From assembly GCA_035308365.1 (NCBI GenBank), contig DATGGU010000190.1, forward strand, positions 1-19,847: DNA of 19,847 nucleotides, given 5' to 3'. Shown in pieces: positions 1 through 6,256 of this stretch. The DNA comes from PALSA-505 sp035308365. GTDB taxonomy: Bacteria > Actinomycetota > Actinomycetes > Streptosporangiales > Streptosporangiaceae. The position numbers and the translations under genes are program-made. The notes under the pieces were generated by a model, which had not been told where the DNA came from, ran no database searches, and saw nothing but the letters and a program-made list of their open reading frames with translations. Positions within the stretch are counted from its first letter, which is position 1. The number at the start of each line of letters is the position of its first letter.

Positions 1-1
1 T

Positions 2-2200
2 CTAGGGGCGACACCGGCCGAGCAAAGAGCGCTCGCTACGGCCCGCGACGCGATCGAGGAACGTCGCCGGATGTCATTGGCCCGGGCTCCACTCCACGGC
101 CCGGCCGCTGCTGGCAAGGCAAGGCCGCCTCGCCAGTTGCCGTGGGCGAATCCCCGGTTCACCGGCCGGGCAACGGAAATCAAGGCACTGAGCGACCGGC
201 TGAGCCCCACAGCCTCGGCTACCGAGACCGGCGTGGTCCTGCTGATCGGCACCGCCGGCGTCGGAAAGACGGCCCTGGCGGTTCATCTGGGCCATGCCGT
301 TCAGGACCACTTTCCCGGCGGATGCCTGTACGTCGACATGCGGGGGTTCACCCCCGATTCCAGGCACCGGATGACGGCCGGCGAGGCGGTGACCGGGTTT
401 CTGTACGCGCTCGGCGTTCCGCCTGCCAGTATGCCGCCCGATGCCGAGGCCAGAGTTGCGAGATACCGCAGTGAGCTGGATGGCAGATGTGTCCTCGTAG
501 TGGTGGACAACGCCTACGACACCGCTGAACTGCTTCCCCTGCTGCCAGGCAGTCCCGCATGTGCCGTCATAGCGACGAGCCGCAACCAGCTCGATGGGCT
601 TGTAGCCGCGGGAGCAGACGTCGCCCGCCTCGAACTCTTGACTGCTGGCGAGGCACGGGAGCTGCTGTACCGCTACCTCGGGTCCGAGCGAGTCAACCGT
701 GAGCCGGCCGCAGTGGACCGGCTCATCGGCCTGTCCGCACGGCTGCCATTGGCCCTGACTGTGATCGCGGCGAGGGCGGCCGCCCTGCCACGCCTCAACC
801 TCGGTGACCTCGCCGAGGAACTGGCGTACTCCCCGGGTGCACCGGAGTGCACAGAGCCGTATGGCACCGTCCGTGAGGCGCTGGCCTGGTCGTATGCATA
901 CGTCAGCGAGCCGGCACGCAGAATGTTCCGCCTGCTCGGCTTGCACCCCGGTCCGGATCTGACCGAACCAGCCGTGGCCAGCCTGGCCGGCATCCCCGGC
1001 GGGGAGGCCATGGATGTGCTTGACGAACTTGTCCAGGCCAATCTCTTAGAGAAGCGCTCCGGTCGCCGGTATGCGTTCCACGACCTCCTTCGCCTGTATG
1101 CGGCCGAACGGGCCAGATGCGAGGAGGACGGACAAGACCGTTGCGGCAGCATTGAGCGTCTGCATTCCTGGTACCTCCACACCGCCGACGCCGCCGATCG
1201 CCTGATCATGCCGCGCGGACTGCATGTACCGCTCGGCCAGGAAATCGCCCCGCTGTCAGCGTTGTCGTTCGACAGCGGCAGTCAAGCCGAGTCACGCAGC
1301 AAAGCGATCGAGTGGTTTGAATCGGAACGGGCCAATCTGCTGGCGGTCATTCAGCAGGCAGCGGGCCTGGGGCGGCACTCGACGGCGTGGAAGCTGCCTG
1401 CCGCGATGTGGGGCTTCCTGTACCTGCGCAAGCCATCGGCTGACTGGATCCGCAGCCACGAGCTGGGCCTTGCGGCTGCCAGACGAGACAGCGATCTCTA
1501 CGGCGAAGCCTGGATGCTGAACGGCCTGGGAGTCGCGCACTGGAGCATCCGCCAGCACCGGCATGCCATGGATTGCTACCGGCAGGCACTGACCTGCTGG
1601 CAGAAGATCGGCCATCAATGGGGGGCCGCCATGACGCTGAACAACCTGGCCACCGCGCACAGTGAAGCCGGGCAGCCGGCCGGGGCGCTCACCGAATTCC
1701 GCCGGGCGCTCGACATCCGCTGCCGGATCGGCGACGAGCAGGGCCAGGTCCAAACGATCATCAACATCGCCGAAACCCATTCCCGGCTCGGCCAGTTCGC
1801 CGTGGCCGACCAGCAACTGCGCGAAGCGCTCACCATGTGCCGTGGCATCGCCTACCGGTACGGCGAGGCGACGGCCCTGCACAACCTGGGCGTGACCGCG
1901 AACGGGCTGAGCCAGCCCGTAGAGGCGCTTACACACCTGCGCACGGCTGTCAGGCTGCGGGGCGGCATCGGGGACAGACAGGGTGAAGCCGAGAGCCTGC
2001 GCTTGATCGGCGGGATACAGCTCGCCCTGGGAAACGGGACCGAGGCGCGCCGGTCATGGGAGCAGGCTCTGGAGATCTTCGCCGAGCTCAATGATCCACG
2101 CGCGGAAACCGTGCGGCGCTGCCTTGGCACCTGCCCAGGAAGCCAGCTCTCCAGTCAGCCTCCGGCAGGAAAGCCCGAGGCCATTCCGCCGCGCGAGTGA
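2..2200 (+). CDS. STAND NTPase: NB-ARC, winged helix and TPR domains (5' end probably outside window)
   Basis: A signal-transduction ATPase of the NB-ARC/AfsR-like STAND class, expected to be a cytoplasmic nucleotide switch gated by its TPR sensor. Counting from the ATG at 71: a linker (about 1-30), Walker A GTAGVGKT at 60-67, Walker B VLVVVDN at 141-147, sensor ATSR at 168-171, the GLPLA-equivalent ARLPLAL near 223-229, winged-helix motif HDLLRLYA at 337-344, and about five 40-residue TPRs from 478 to 677. The frame is open from base 2 to the ATG and reads like protein (LGATPAEQRALATARDAIEE), so an N-terminal effector domain may lie upstream. The alternative is a real start at 71, served by GAGGA at 56-60. 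No DNA-binding domain is visible in the window. The neighbour downstream is convergent. Family assignment is firm; the start and the signal sensed are unknown. Confidence 0.88.
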   Translation, partial: LGATPAEQRALATARDAIEERRRMSLARAPLHGPAAAGKARPPRQLPWANPRFTGRATEIKALSDRLSPTASATETGVVLLIGTAGVGKTALAVHLGHAVQDHFPGGCLYVDMRGFTPDSRHRMTAGEAVTGFLYALGVPPASMPPDAEARVARYRSELDGRCVLVVVDNAYDTAELLPLLPGSPACAVIATSRNQLDGLVAAGADVARLELLTAGEARELLYRYLGSERVNREPAAVDRLIGLSARLPLALTVIAARAAALPRLNLGDLAEELAYSPGAPECTEPYGTVREALAWSYAYVSEPARRMFRLLGLHPGPDLTEPAVASLAGIPGGEAMDVLDELVQANLLEKRSGRRYAFHDLLRLYAAERARCEEDGQDRCGSIERLHSWYLHTADAADRLIMPRGLHVPLGQEIAPLSALSFDSGSQAESRSKAIEWFESERANLLAVIQQAAGLGRHSTAWKLPAAMWGFLYLRKPSADWIRSHELGLAAARRDSDLYGEAWMLNGLGVAHWSIRQHRHAMDCYRQALTCWQKIGHQWGAAMTLNNLATAHSEAGQPAGALTEFRRALDIRCRIGDEQGQVQTIINIAETHSRLGQFAVADQQLREALTMCRGIAYRYGEATALHNLGVTANGLSQPVEALTHLRTAVRLRGGIGDRQGEAESLRLIGGIQLALGNGTEARRSWEQALEIFAELNDPRAETVRRCLGTCPGSQLSSQPPAGKPEAIPPRE

Positions 2201-2238
2201 CAATCCGGGTCACGTCGTCTCCCCATCAGGCGAAGGCA

Positions 2239-2275
2239 GGCAGGCACGCTGCCGGCGAACCGCGGCGTGCCTGCC
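2239..2275. terminator. Hairpin terminator between convergent genes
   Basis: A perfect 11-bp stem, GGCAGGCACGC (2239-2249) against GCGTGCCTGCC (2265-2275). The 15-nt loop can itself fold as CGG-CGAA-CCG. It lies between the STAND stop (2200) and the end of the minus-strand secreted gene (2355), so it can serve both directions. There is no U-run, as is usual in actinobacteria. Confidence 0.7.
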
Positions 2276-2354
2276 CGTTCATCTTCGACCCGCTTACCTG
2301 GCTGATGCCCGCGTACCATGCTGCCGGCTGCCAGGGATGCGCTGCCTCAGTTCA

Positions 2355-2867
2355 TCAGCACTTGTACCAGCCTGGCCAGGTTCCGGAGTTGGTCCTGGTG
2401 TCGCACCAGAGCTGCGTTCCCTGCGGGCCGTAACCCGCAACGGTGATATTCGGATAGCCGCCGCTCCCGTAGACGCCGCACGACGAGGCTCCACAGAAGC
2501 CTCCGCCCAGGCTGTACCAGGTGCTCTGGGTCGTCCAGGTGTGCCATATGGAGTAGTTCGTGCCGATGACGAACGACTCCCAGTGGCCAGTGCCCGAGTT
2601 GTAGAAGCTCACCTCGGTGGTGCCGCAGATGGCGGCACCCCATGGCGGCCCGTAACTCGATCCGTTCCAGAGGCCGACGGTGCAGCTTGAATCAGGCCGC
2701 GTACCCTTGGCGCCCCTCACCTGCAGCACGACCATGTGGGAGGCGTGTGTGACATGCGATCCCTGGCTGGTTGCCGCCTGCGCGGCGGCCGGCATCAACG
2801 CGCCGGTCACCACCGCGAGGCTCAGCAATCCCAGGCGAAGCCGACCTAATCGAAGTCCTGTTCGCAT
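2355..2867 (-). CDS. Small secreted protein with a lectin-blade-like repeat
   Basis: A 170-aa exported protein of unknown function. The start at 2867 is set by GGGAG six bases upstream of the ATG and by the signal peptide that follows at once: basic MRTGLRLGRLR, a hydrophobic stretch LGLLSLAVVTGALMP, and a likely signal peptidase I site AQA|ATS near residue 31. A longer reading to 2987 adds a segment with no signal character. The mature part (~139 aa) is rich in Gly, Ser, Trp and Tyr and has several Cys that could form disulfides (SSC, AIC, FCGASSC, LWC, final YKC). Segments such as IGTNYSIWHTW followed by WYSLGG recall one blade of PLL/tachylectin-type propellers (xxGTDxxxWHxW...WxSLGG). That resemblance is from memory and only suggestive. 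The gene is monocistronic, ending at the shared hairpin and divergent from hutI. Confidence 0.75.
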   Translation of the reverse strand: MRTGLRLGRLRLGLLSLAVVTGALMPAAAQAATSQGSHVTHASHMVVLQVRGAKGTRPDSSCTVGLWNGSSYGPPWGAAICGTTEVSFYNSGTGHWESFVIGTNYSIWHTWTTQSTWYSLGGGFCGASSCGVYGSGGYPNITVAGYGPQGTQLWCDTRTNSGTWPGWYKC

Positions 2868-2940
2868 TCGTATCTCCCGTCCTGCGATTGGGTTGTCTCC
2901 CGGGAGGCAGCCACTGCCCGGGCCGGACTGGGCCAGGATC

Positions 2941-2957
2941 CACCGGCCTCGCCGGTG
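2941..2957. promoter_or_regulatory. Perfect 7-bp inverted repeat, possible operator
   Basis: CACCGGC-CTC-GCCGGTG, about 75 bp upstream of the secreted-protein start and directly before the 10-bp tandem repeats. It could be an operator or a small hairpin in a leader. No regulator is assigned. Confidence 0.35.
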
Positions 2958-2970
2958 CCATAGCGCAGGA

Positions 2971-3000
2971 TGGACACGGATGGACACGGATGGACATCGG
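2971..3000. repeat. 10-bp tandem repeat, three copies
   Basis: TGGACACGGA occurs twice exactly (2971-2980, 2981-2990), then once with changes (TGGACATCGG, 2991-3000). The period is close to one helical turn, so all copies face the same side of the DNA, as in repeated activator or repressor sites. It sits between two divergent genes. Chance slippage is equally possible. Confidence 0.6.
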
Positions 3001-3096
3001 GATCTGCGCGAACCAGCTCGCCATCATGGTCATTGCCGTGCCCGTCCCGGGTGGCATGAGGGGCGGCCGGCTGGAAATGATCTGAGCATGGCCTGG

Positions 3097-3112
3097 GAGG
3101 CTTGTTCAGAAC
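3097..3112 (+). repeat. 16-mer shared with 11088-11103, possible IS-end relic
   Basis: GAGGCTTGTTCAGAAC matches GAGGCTTATTCAGAAC at 11088-11103 at 15 of 16 positions, same orientation. A weaker inverted partner (GACTTATTCAAAC on the minus strand) lies at 3171-3183. The pattern recalls terminal repeats of insertion sequences, but no transposase is present. Confidence 0.4.
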
Positions 3113-3130
3113 TTCGAGTGGTTAGATAGT
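3102..3130 (+). promoter_or_regulatory. Candidate hutI promoter
   Basis: TTGTTC (3102-3107) as -35 and GATAGT (3125-3130) as -10 with a 17-bp spacer, about 95 nt before the hutI ATG. It overlaps the 16-mer repeat. Matches to consensus are partial, so this is tentative. Confidence 0.35.
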
Positions 3131-3224
3131 TACTGCAGTTCACAGACCAGAACGTCAGACCCGGGGGCTAGTTTGAATAAGTCCCCTCCGGCGGGCGGGC
3201 GGTCACGATAGCCGCGATGAGACC

Positions 3225-4403
3225 ATGAGCACACTGATCACGAACATCGGTGAACTCGTCACCAATGCGCCGGAGCAGGGCGGCAGCGGGTTCGCGGCGC
3301 TTACCGGCGCGGCGCTCGTCATGGACAACGGCCTGGTTGCCTGGACCGGGCCCGCGTCAAAGGCGCCGGCCGCCGACGAGATCATCGACGCGAGGGGCCG
3401 GGCCGTCCTGCCAGGCTTCGTGGACTCCCACGCCCACCTGGTCTTCGCAGGAGAGCGTGGCGCCGAGTTCGCGGCCAGGATGGCCGGTGCCCCCTACCAG
3501 GCAGGCGGCATCGCCTCGACCGTGGCCGCGACCCGCCACGCCACCGATCCGGAACTGCGGGCCGGCCTCAGCCGCCTGGCCGGCGAGATGCTCCGCCAGG
3601 GCACGACGACGTTCGAGTGCAAGTCAGGCTATGGCCTGACCGTCGCCGACGAGGCCCGCAGCCTGAGCCTCGCCGCCGAGGTCACCCCCGAAGTCACCTA
3701 CCTCGGCGCGCACATCATCCCGCCGGAGTTCGCCGGGGACAGGGCCGCATATGTCGACCTGGTCCGCGGGGAGATGCTGGAGGCCTGCGCTCCGTATGCC
3801 CGCTGGGTGGACGTCTTCTGCGAGCGTGGCGCCTTCACCGCCGACGAGACCGTCGCCATCCTCGCAGCCGGCCGCGCCAAGGGCCTGATCCCCCGCGTCC
3901 ACGCCAACCAGCTAGGCCCCGGCCCTGGCGTACAGGTAGCGGTGGAATCGGGCGCCGCCTCTGCCGACCATTGCACCCACCTGACCGGCGCCGACGTGGC
4001 CGCGCTGGCCGGATCCGCAACGGTCGCCACTTTGCTGCCCGGCGTCGAGTTCTCCACCAGGCAGCCCTACCCCGACGCGCGCGGGCTGCTGGCCGCAGGC
4101 GCCACCGTCGCCCTGGCCACCGACTGCAATCCGGGCTCCTGCTTCACCTCCAGCATGCCCTTCTGTATCGCCCTGGCCGTCCGCGAAATGCACATGACCA
4201 CCGAGGAAGCGGTCTGGTCGGCCACCGCAGGCGGCGCCCGTGCCCTGCACCGCCCCGACGTCGGTCACCTGTCCGCCGGCGCCCGCGCCGACCTGCTCAT
4301 GCTCGACGCCCCCTCGCACGCCTACCTCGCCTACCGCCCCGGCGTCCCGCTGGTCACCGCCGTCTGGCGCGACGCCAAGCTCTCCGCCAGAGCGAAAGAA
4401 TGA
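3225..4403 (+). CDS. hutI: Imidazolonepropionase
   Basis: Third enzyme of histidine breakdown; it hydrolyses 4-imidazolone-5-propanoate to N-formimidoyl-L-glutamate in the cytoplasm. At 392 aa it has the normal length and is a metal-dependent amidohydrolase. Visible signatures: HAH metal ligands at H69/H71, the substrate-binding block ECKSGYGL at 131-138, GAHIIPPEF with H163, RVHANQL with metal ligand H226, SADHCTHL with H249 and H252, and ATDCNPGS with D300. No key residue is missing. The ATG at 3225 has only a weak purine-rich upstream sequence. No hutH, hutU or other histidine gene lies in the window, so the gene is detached from its pathway here; the partners are presumably elsewhere on the chromosome. 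The next gene is convergent. Identification is firm. Confidence 0.95.
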   Translation: MSTLITNIGELVTNAPEQGGSGFAALTGAALVMDNGLVAWTGPASKAPAADEIIDARGRAVLPGFVDSHAHLVFAGERGAEFAARMAGAPYQAGGIASTVAATRHATDPELRAGLSRLAGEMLRQGTTTFECKSGYGLTVADEARSLSLAAEVTPEVTYLGAHIIPPEFAGDRAAYVDLVRGEMLEACAPYARWVDVFCERGAFTADETVAILAAGRAKGLIPRVHANQLGPGPGVQVAVESGAASADHCTHLTGADVAALAGSATVATLLPGVEFSTRQPYPDARGLLAAGATVALATDCNPGSCFTSSMPFCIALAVREMHMTTEEAVWSATAGGARALHRPDVGHLSAGARADLLMLDAPSHAYLAYRPGVPLVTAVWRDAKLSARAKE

Positions 4404-4441
4404 TTCAGCCCAGGAAACGTTGGGCGACGGTGCCACCGGGG

Positions 4442-4455
4442 CCGTCCGTGGACGG
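4442..4455. terminator. Short hairpin between hutI and the ATPase gene
   Basis: CCGTC (4442-4446) pairs with GACGG (4451-4455) around CGTG, within the 58-bp gap between two convergent stop codons. A second small stem (GCCCA/TGGGC) lies just before it. This is a weak candidate for a shared terminator. Confidence 0.35.
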
Positions 4456-4461
4456 GCTGGG

Positions 4462-5334
4462 TTAATCCGGCGGGGTGTCCTCTTCGATGGGTGGCTCGGC
4501 GATGACGGGGTCCATCACGTCGGCCGGCCGGTCCAGTTCCTCGTGGAGGCGGACGAGTTGCTCGGTCACCTCGGTCATGTCGGCGAAGACCCGGCGCTCG
4601 GAGCTGCCATCGTGGGCGGTCCAGAAGACGGTGCCGCCGCGGCACCAGACGGTGAGGTCGGCGCGGATGGACAGGACCGCGATGTCAGACACTGCCGCCT
4701 CGGAACGGACCAGCCGATGGCCGATGCCGCGCTCGACCAGGAGCTCCTCGAGTTCCTTGGCGGCCTGGCAGGCGGTTACCTGGTACCTGCCCAGGCGGGC
4801 GGCGCCGCGTGCCTCGGACAGCGGGAGGGCGAACCAGACGACCTTGCCCTGGACCTTCCACCGGCCCAGCCTGCCCCGGGTCAGGTGGTGTCCCCAGCGC
4901 CCGCCGGACAGTTCCGAGACGACCCGCAGCCCGCGGCCGTTGATCGACTCCAGGGTGACCCTGGCGGGGTCCGGCGGAGCGCCCGCCTTCCAGCCGCGCT
5001 GGGAGTCGAAGACCTTGCAGACCAGCTCGTAGCCGGTGGGGCACACCCGGACGTAGGACCACATCTCCGGGGACCCGGTGACCGGGCGCTGCCTGCTGCC
5101 GTCGAACTCGACGTTGCCCTGAGCATGCAGGGTGTTGGCGGCCAGTTCGCTGATCATCGTGACACCATCGTGGATCGCGTCCGCGGACAGGTCCAGGTCG
5201 GCGGCGGACTCGCGGAAGAGCTTGCGGGCCACGCCCGCGCATGTCGCGTCGAGCGGGAGCGGCCAGGCCATGCAGCCGGCGGGTCTCACATTCCCTTGGG
5301 CGCCAGGCACAGTTGCCCCCGCAAGCATCGCCAT
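4462..5334 (-). CDS. RsbW/AbaA-like ATP-binding protein (HATPase_c_2) with C-terminal extension
   Basis: A 290-aa orphan GHKL-type ATPase of the anti-sigma-factor kinase class that abounds in actinomycetes. In the order given by the ATG at 5334: lead-in PLPLDATCAGVARK (26-39), N-box ISELAANTLHAQ (61-72, with E63 and N67), a VFD strand near 108-110, and the G-box NGRGLRVVSEL (132-142) followed by RWG and KVVWFALPL. The C-terminal ~115 residues are an extra domain ending in an acidic tail, not part of the kinase fold. The start is uncertain: the frame stays open upstream to a GTG at 5736, but that would add a Gly/Trp/Arg-rich repeat encoded by a minisatellite. Another Met is at 5271. The ATG at 5334 overlaps the stop of an upstream ORF as TGATG. 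The neighbouring DUF397 and XRE genes match the WhiJ/AbaA-type arrangement known in Streptomyces, which suggests a developmental role (inference). Confidence 0.8.
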   Translation of the reverse strand: MAMLAGATVPGAQGNVRPAGCMAWPLPLDATCAGVARKLFRESAADLDLSADAIHDGVTMISELAANTLHAQGNVEFDGSRQRPVTGSPEMWSYVRVCPTGYELVCKVFDSQRGWKAGAPPDPARVTLESINGRGLRVVSELSGGRWGHHLTRGRLGRWKVQGKVVWFALPLSEARGAARLGRYQVTACQAAKELEELLVERGIGHRLVRSEAAVSDIAVLSIRADLTVWCRGGTVFWTAHDGSSERRVFADMTEVTEQLVRLHEELDRPADVMDPVIAEPPIEEDTPPD

Positions 5335-5720
5335 CAGCCGGTCGCCCCAGCCGTCACCCAGCCGCCCGCCCCTGCCTGACGAAGAACGTCCGCCACGCCA
5401 CTGACCCCACCCGCCGAAGCCCCCCCCGTGGAGCCGATCCCACCCGCCGAAGCACCCGCCGTGGAGTCGATCCCACCCGCCGAAGCACCCGCCGTGGAGC
5501 CGATCCCACCCACCCAAGCACCCCCGGTGGAGCCGACCCCACCTACCGTAAGCCCCGCCGTGGCGCCAACCCCACCTACCGTAAGCCCCGCCGAGGAGCC
5601 GCCCTCCCCCACCGCAACCACCGCCGTGGGGGTCCGGGGGCTCGGCCCCCGGAAAGATACAGCGGTCCGCAGCGAAATCGGCCTCCGGCCGATGAGCAGC
5701 GACTGCCGACTCGGCAACAT
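5334..5720 (-). CDS. Possible Gly/Ala-rich 11-residue-repeat protein coupled to the ATPase gene
   Basis: A 128-codon frame of uncertain reality. For it: an ATG at 5720 with GAAGG nine bases upstream; a promoter-like pair (TTGCGC at 5783-5788, 16-bp spacer, CATAAT at 5761-5766) whose predicted +1 is near 5754; and a stop that overlaps the ATPase start as TGATG, which would give translational coupling. The product has a basic N-terminus (MLPSRQSLLIGRRP), then repeats of the type AGGIGSTAGAS, then a short tail. Against it: the same minisatellite is open in other frames, including the ATPase frame and the opposite strand (VEPIPPAEAPA), and no family is recognised. It may simply be a structured leader. 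Confidence 0.35.
   Translation of the reverse strand: MLPSRQSLLIGRRPISLRTAVSFRGPSPRTPTAVVAVGEGGSSAGLTVGGVGATAGLTVGGVGSTGGAWVGGIGSTAGASAGGIDSTAGASAGGIGSTGGASAGGVSGVADVLRQAGAGGWVTAGATG
5395..5625. repeat. 33-bp minisatellite, about seven units
   Basis: Units begin at about 5395, 5428, 5461, 5494, 5527, 5560 and 5593, each 33 bp. The most regular neighbours (5428 and 5461) differ at a single base. Divergence grows toward 5625, so the newest duplications are near 5430-5490. Because 33 is a multiple of 3, at least three frames stay open, giving 11-residue periods in each. It lies directly upstream of the ATPase start. Confidence 0.9.
5634..5652. other. Strong G/C hairpin
   Basis: CCGGGGGC (5634-5641) pairs perfectly with GCCCCCGG (5645-5652) around TCG. 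It could be a terminator or attenuator in the leader of the ATPase transcript, or a common intergenic hairpin. It sits at the upstream edge of the minisatellite. Confidence 0.5.
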
Positions 5721-5742
5721 GATGCTCAGCCTTCACGAGTCA

Positions 5743-5788
5743 ATGATCTGTGAAACACAGATTATGAGTCCTGAACCCCTCCGCGCAA
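5743..5788 (-). promoter_or_regulatory. Promoter and operator of the ATPase transcription unit
   Basis: Read on the minus strand: -35-like TTGCGC (5783-5788), 16-bp spacer, -10-like CATAAT (5761-5766). The predicted start (~5754) falls inside a perfect inverted repeat ATCTGTG-AAA-CACAGAT (5746-5762). Its core TGTGAAACACA (5749-5759) differs at one base from the TGTGAATCACA palindrome at the XRE gene promoter (7158-7168), so the XRE protein is the natural candidate repressor. Promoter calls are by eye. Confidence 0.5.
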
Positions 5789-5961
5789 TGCCATCCACTG
5801 AATCCCATGACCGTCGTGACAGTCCGTCAACTGGACCCGGGTAACAGGGATGTAGCGGAGAGGTTGCGCGGCGCCACCTGGCAGGCCATACAACCACGTG
5901 TAAGGTGACATATACGGCGGAATCCCATGGTGAACGCCAGCCTTGAGACAGGCGCAGATAT

Positions 5962-6000
5962 AGAGGGATCCCCCGGGCTGCATCCCCGGGGGATCCCTCT
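5962..6000 (-). terminator. Strong hairpin terminator of the XRE-DUF397 operon
   Basis: A perfect 16-bp stem, AGAGGGATCCCCCGGG (5962-5977) against CCCGGGGGATCCCTCT (5985-6000), with the 7-nt loop CTGCATC. It lies about 52 nt past the DUF397 stop. Two smaller stems precede it: CGAAG/CTTCG (6002-6016) and TAGTG/CACTA (6022-6037), the latter in an unusually AT-rich stretch (6010-6060). Confidence 0.75.
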
Positions 6001-6052
6001 GCGAAGCGCTACTTCGTTGTTTAGTGCTAATTCACTACTTATTGACTTAGTA

Positions 6053-6253
6053 CTAAATGTCGTAGCGCCCCTTCTTCACATCGGCCAGGAACGCCGCGAA
6101 CACGTCACGCTCGACGACGTGTGCCCCCCCTTCGGGGCGCTTGCTGTCACGGATGGCGACGATGTTGGGAAGATTGGCTGCGATCTCCACGCAGCCACCG
6201 TTCTGCGCGCTGCGGCGGGCCTTCCGCCAGATTGCTTGAGACAGGTCGGTCAT
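6053..6253 (-). CDS. DUF397 domain protein, partner of the upstream XRE regulator
   Basis: A 66-aa protein that is essentially one DUF397 domain: W9, the NGGCVEIA block (18-25), RDSK (35-38), and the terminal F-L-DVKKGRYD pattern. In actinomycetes DUF397 proteins are encoded beside XRE/DUF5753 regulators (WhiJ-type, also described as Scr1 toxin-antitoxin-like) and are thought to bind them and alter DNA binding. The ATG lies three bases after the stop of the XRE gene, and its Shine-Dalgarno GGAG is inside the last codons of that gene, so translation is probably coupled. The match to the family is clear. Confidence 0.92.
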   Translation of the reverse strand: MTDLSQAIWRKARRSAQNGGCVEIAANLPNIVAIRDSKRPEGGAHVVERDVFAAFLADVKKGRYDI

Positions 6254-6256
6254 TGG

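Larger units (their letters stand above)
2868..3224. other. Intergenic region between secreted-protein gene and hutI
   Basis: About 357 bases with no convincing gene; it must hold two divergent promoters. Visible structure: a 10-bp palindrome CTCCCGGGAG (2898-2907), an inverted repeat at 2941-2957, a 10-bp tandem repeat at 2971-3000, and an AT-richer stretch (3100-3180) with an IS-end-like 16-mer. A three-codon ORF (ATG 3216 to TGA 3225-3227) overlaps the hutI start as ATGA, which may be a minimal leader or coincidence. Confidence 0.6.

Noticed and set aside
4240..5379. 379-codon plus-strand ORF over hutI 3' end and ATPase
   Set aside because: Shadow of the ATPase gene on the other strand; it crosses the hutI stop in another frame.
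5395..5625. CRISPR-like array
   Set aside because: Units are directly adjacent with no unique spacers. The same holds for 13787-14014 and 19560-19847.
5428..5844. Plus-strand Pro-rich repeat ORF (VEPIPPAEAPA)
   Set aside because: The only start is a GTG inside the repeat, without ribosome site or promoter; the part after the repeats has no protein character.
5762..5983. 73-codon minus-strand ORF between the terminator and the ATPase promoter
   Set aside because: It begins inside the strong hairpin, overlaps the promoter, and shows no codon bias or motif.
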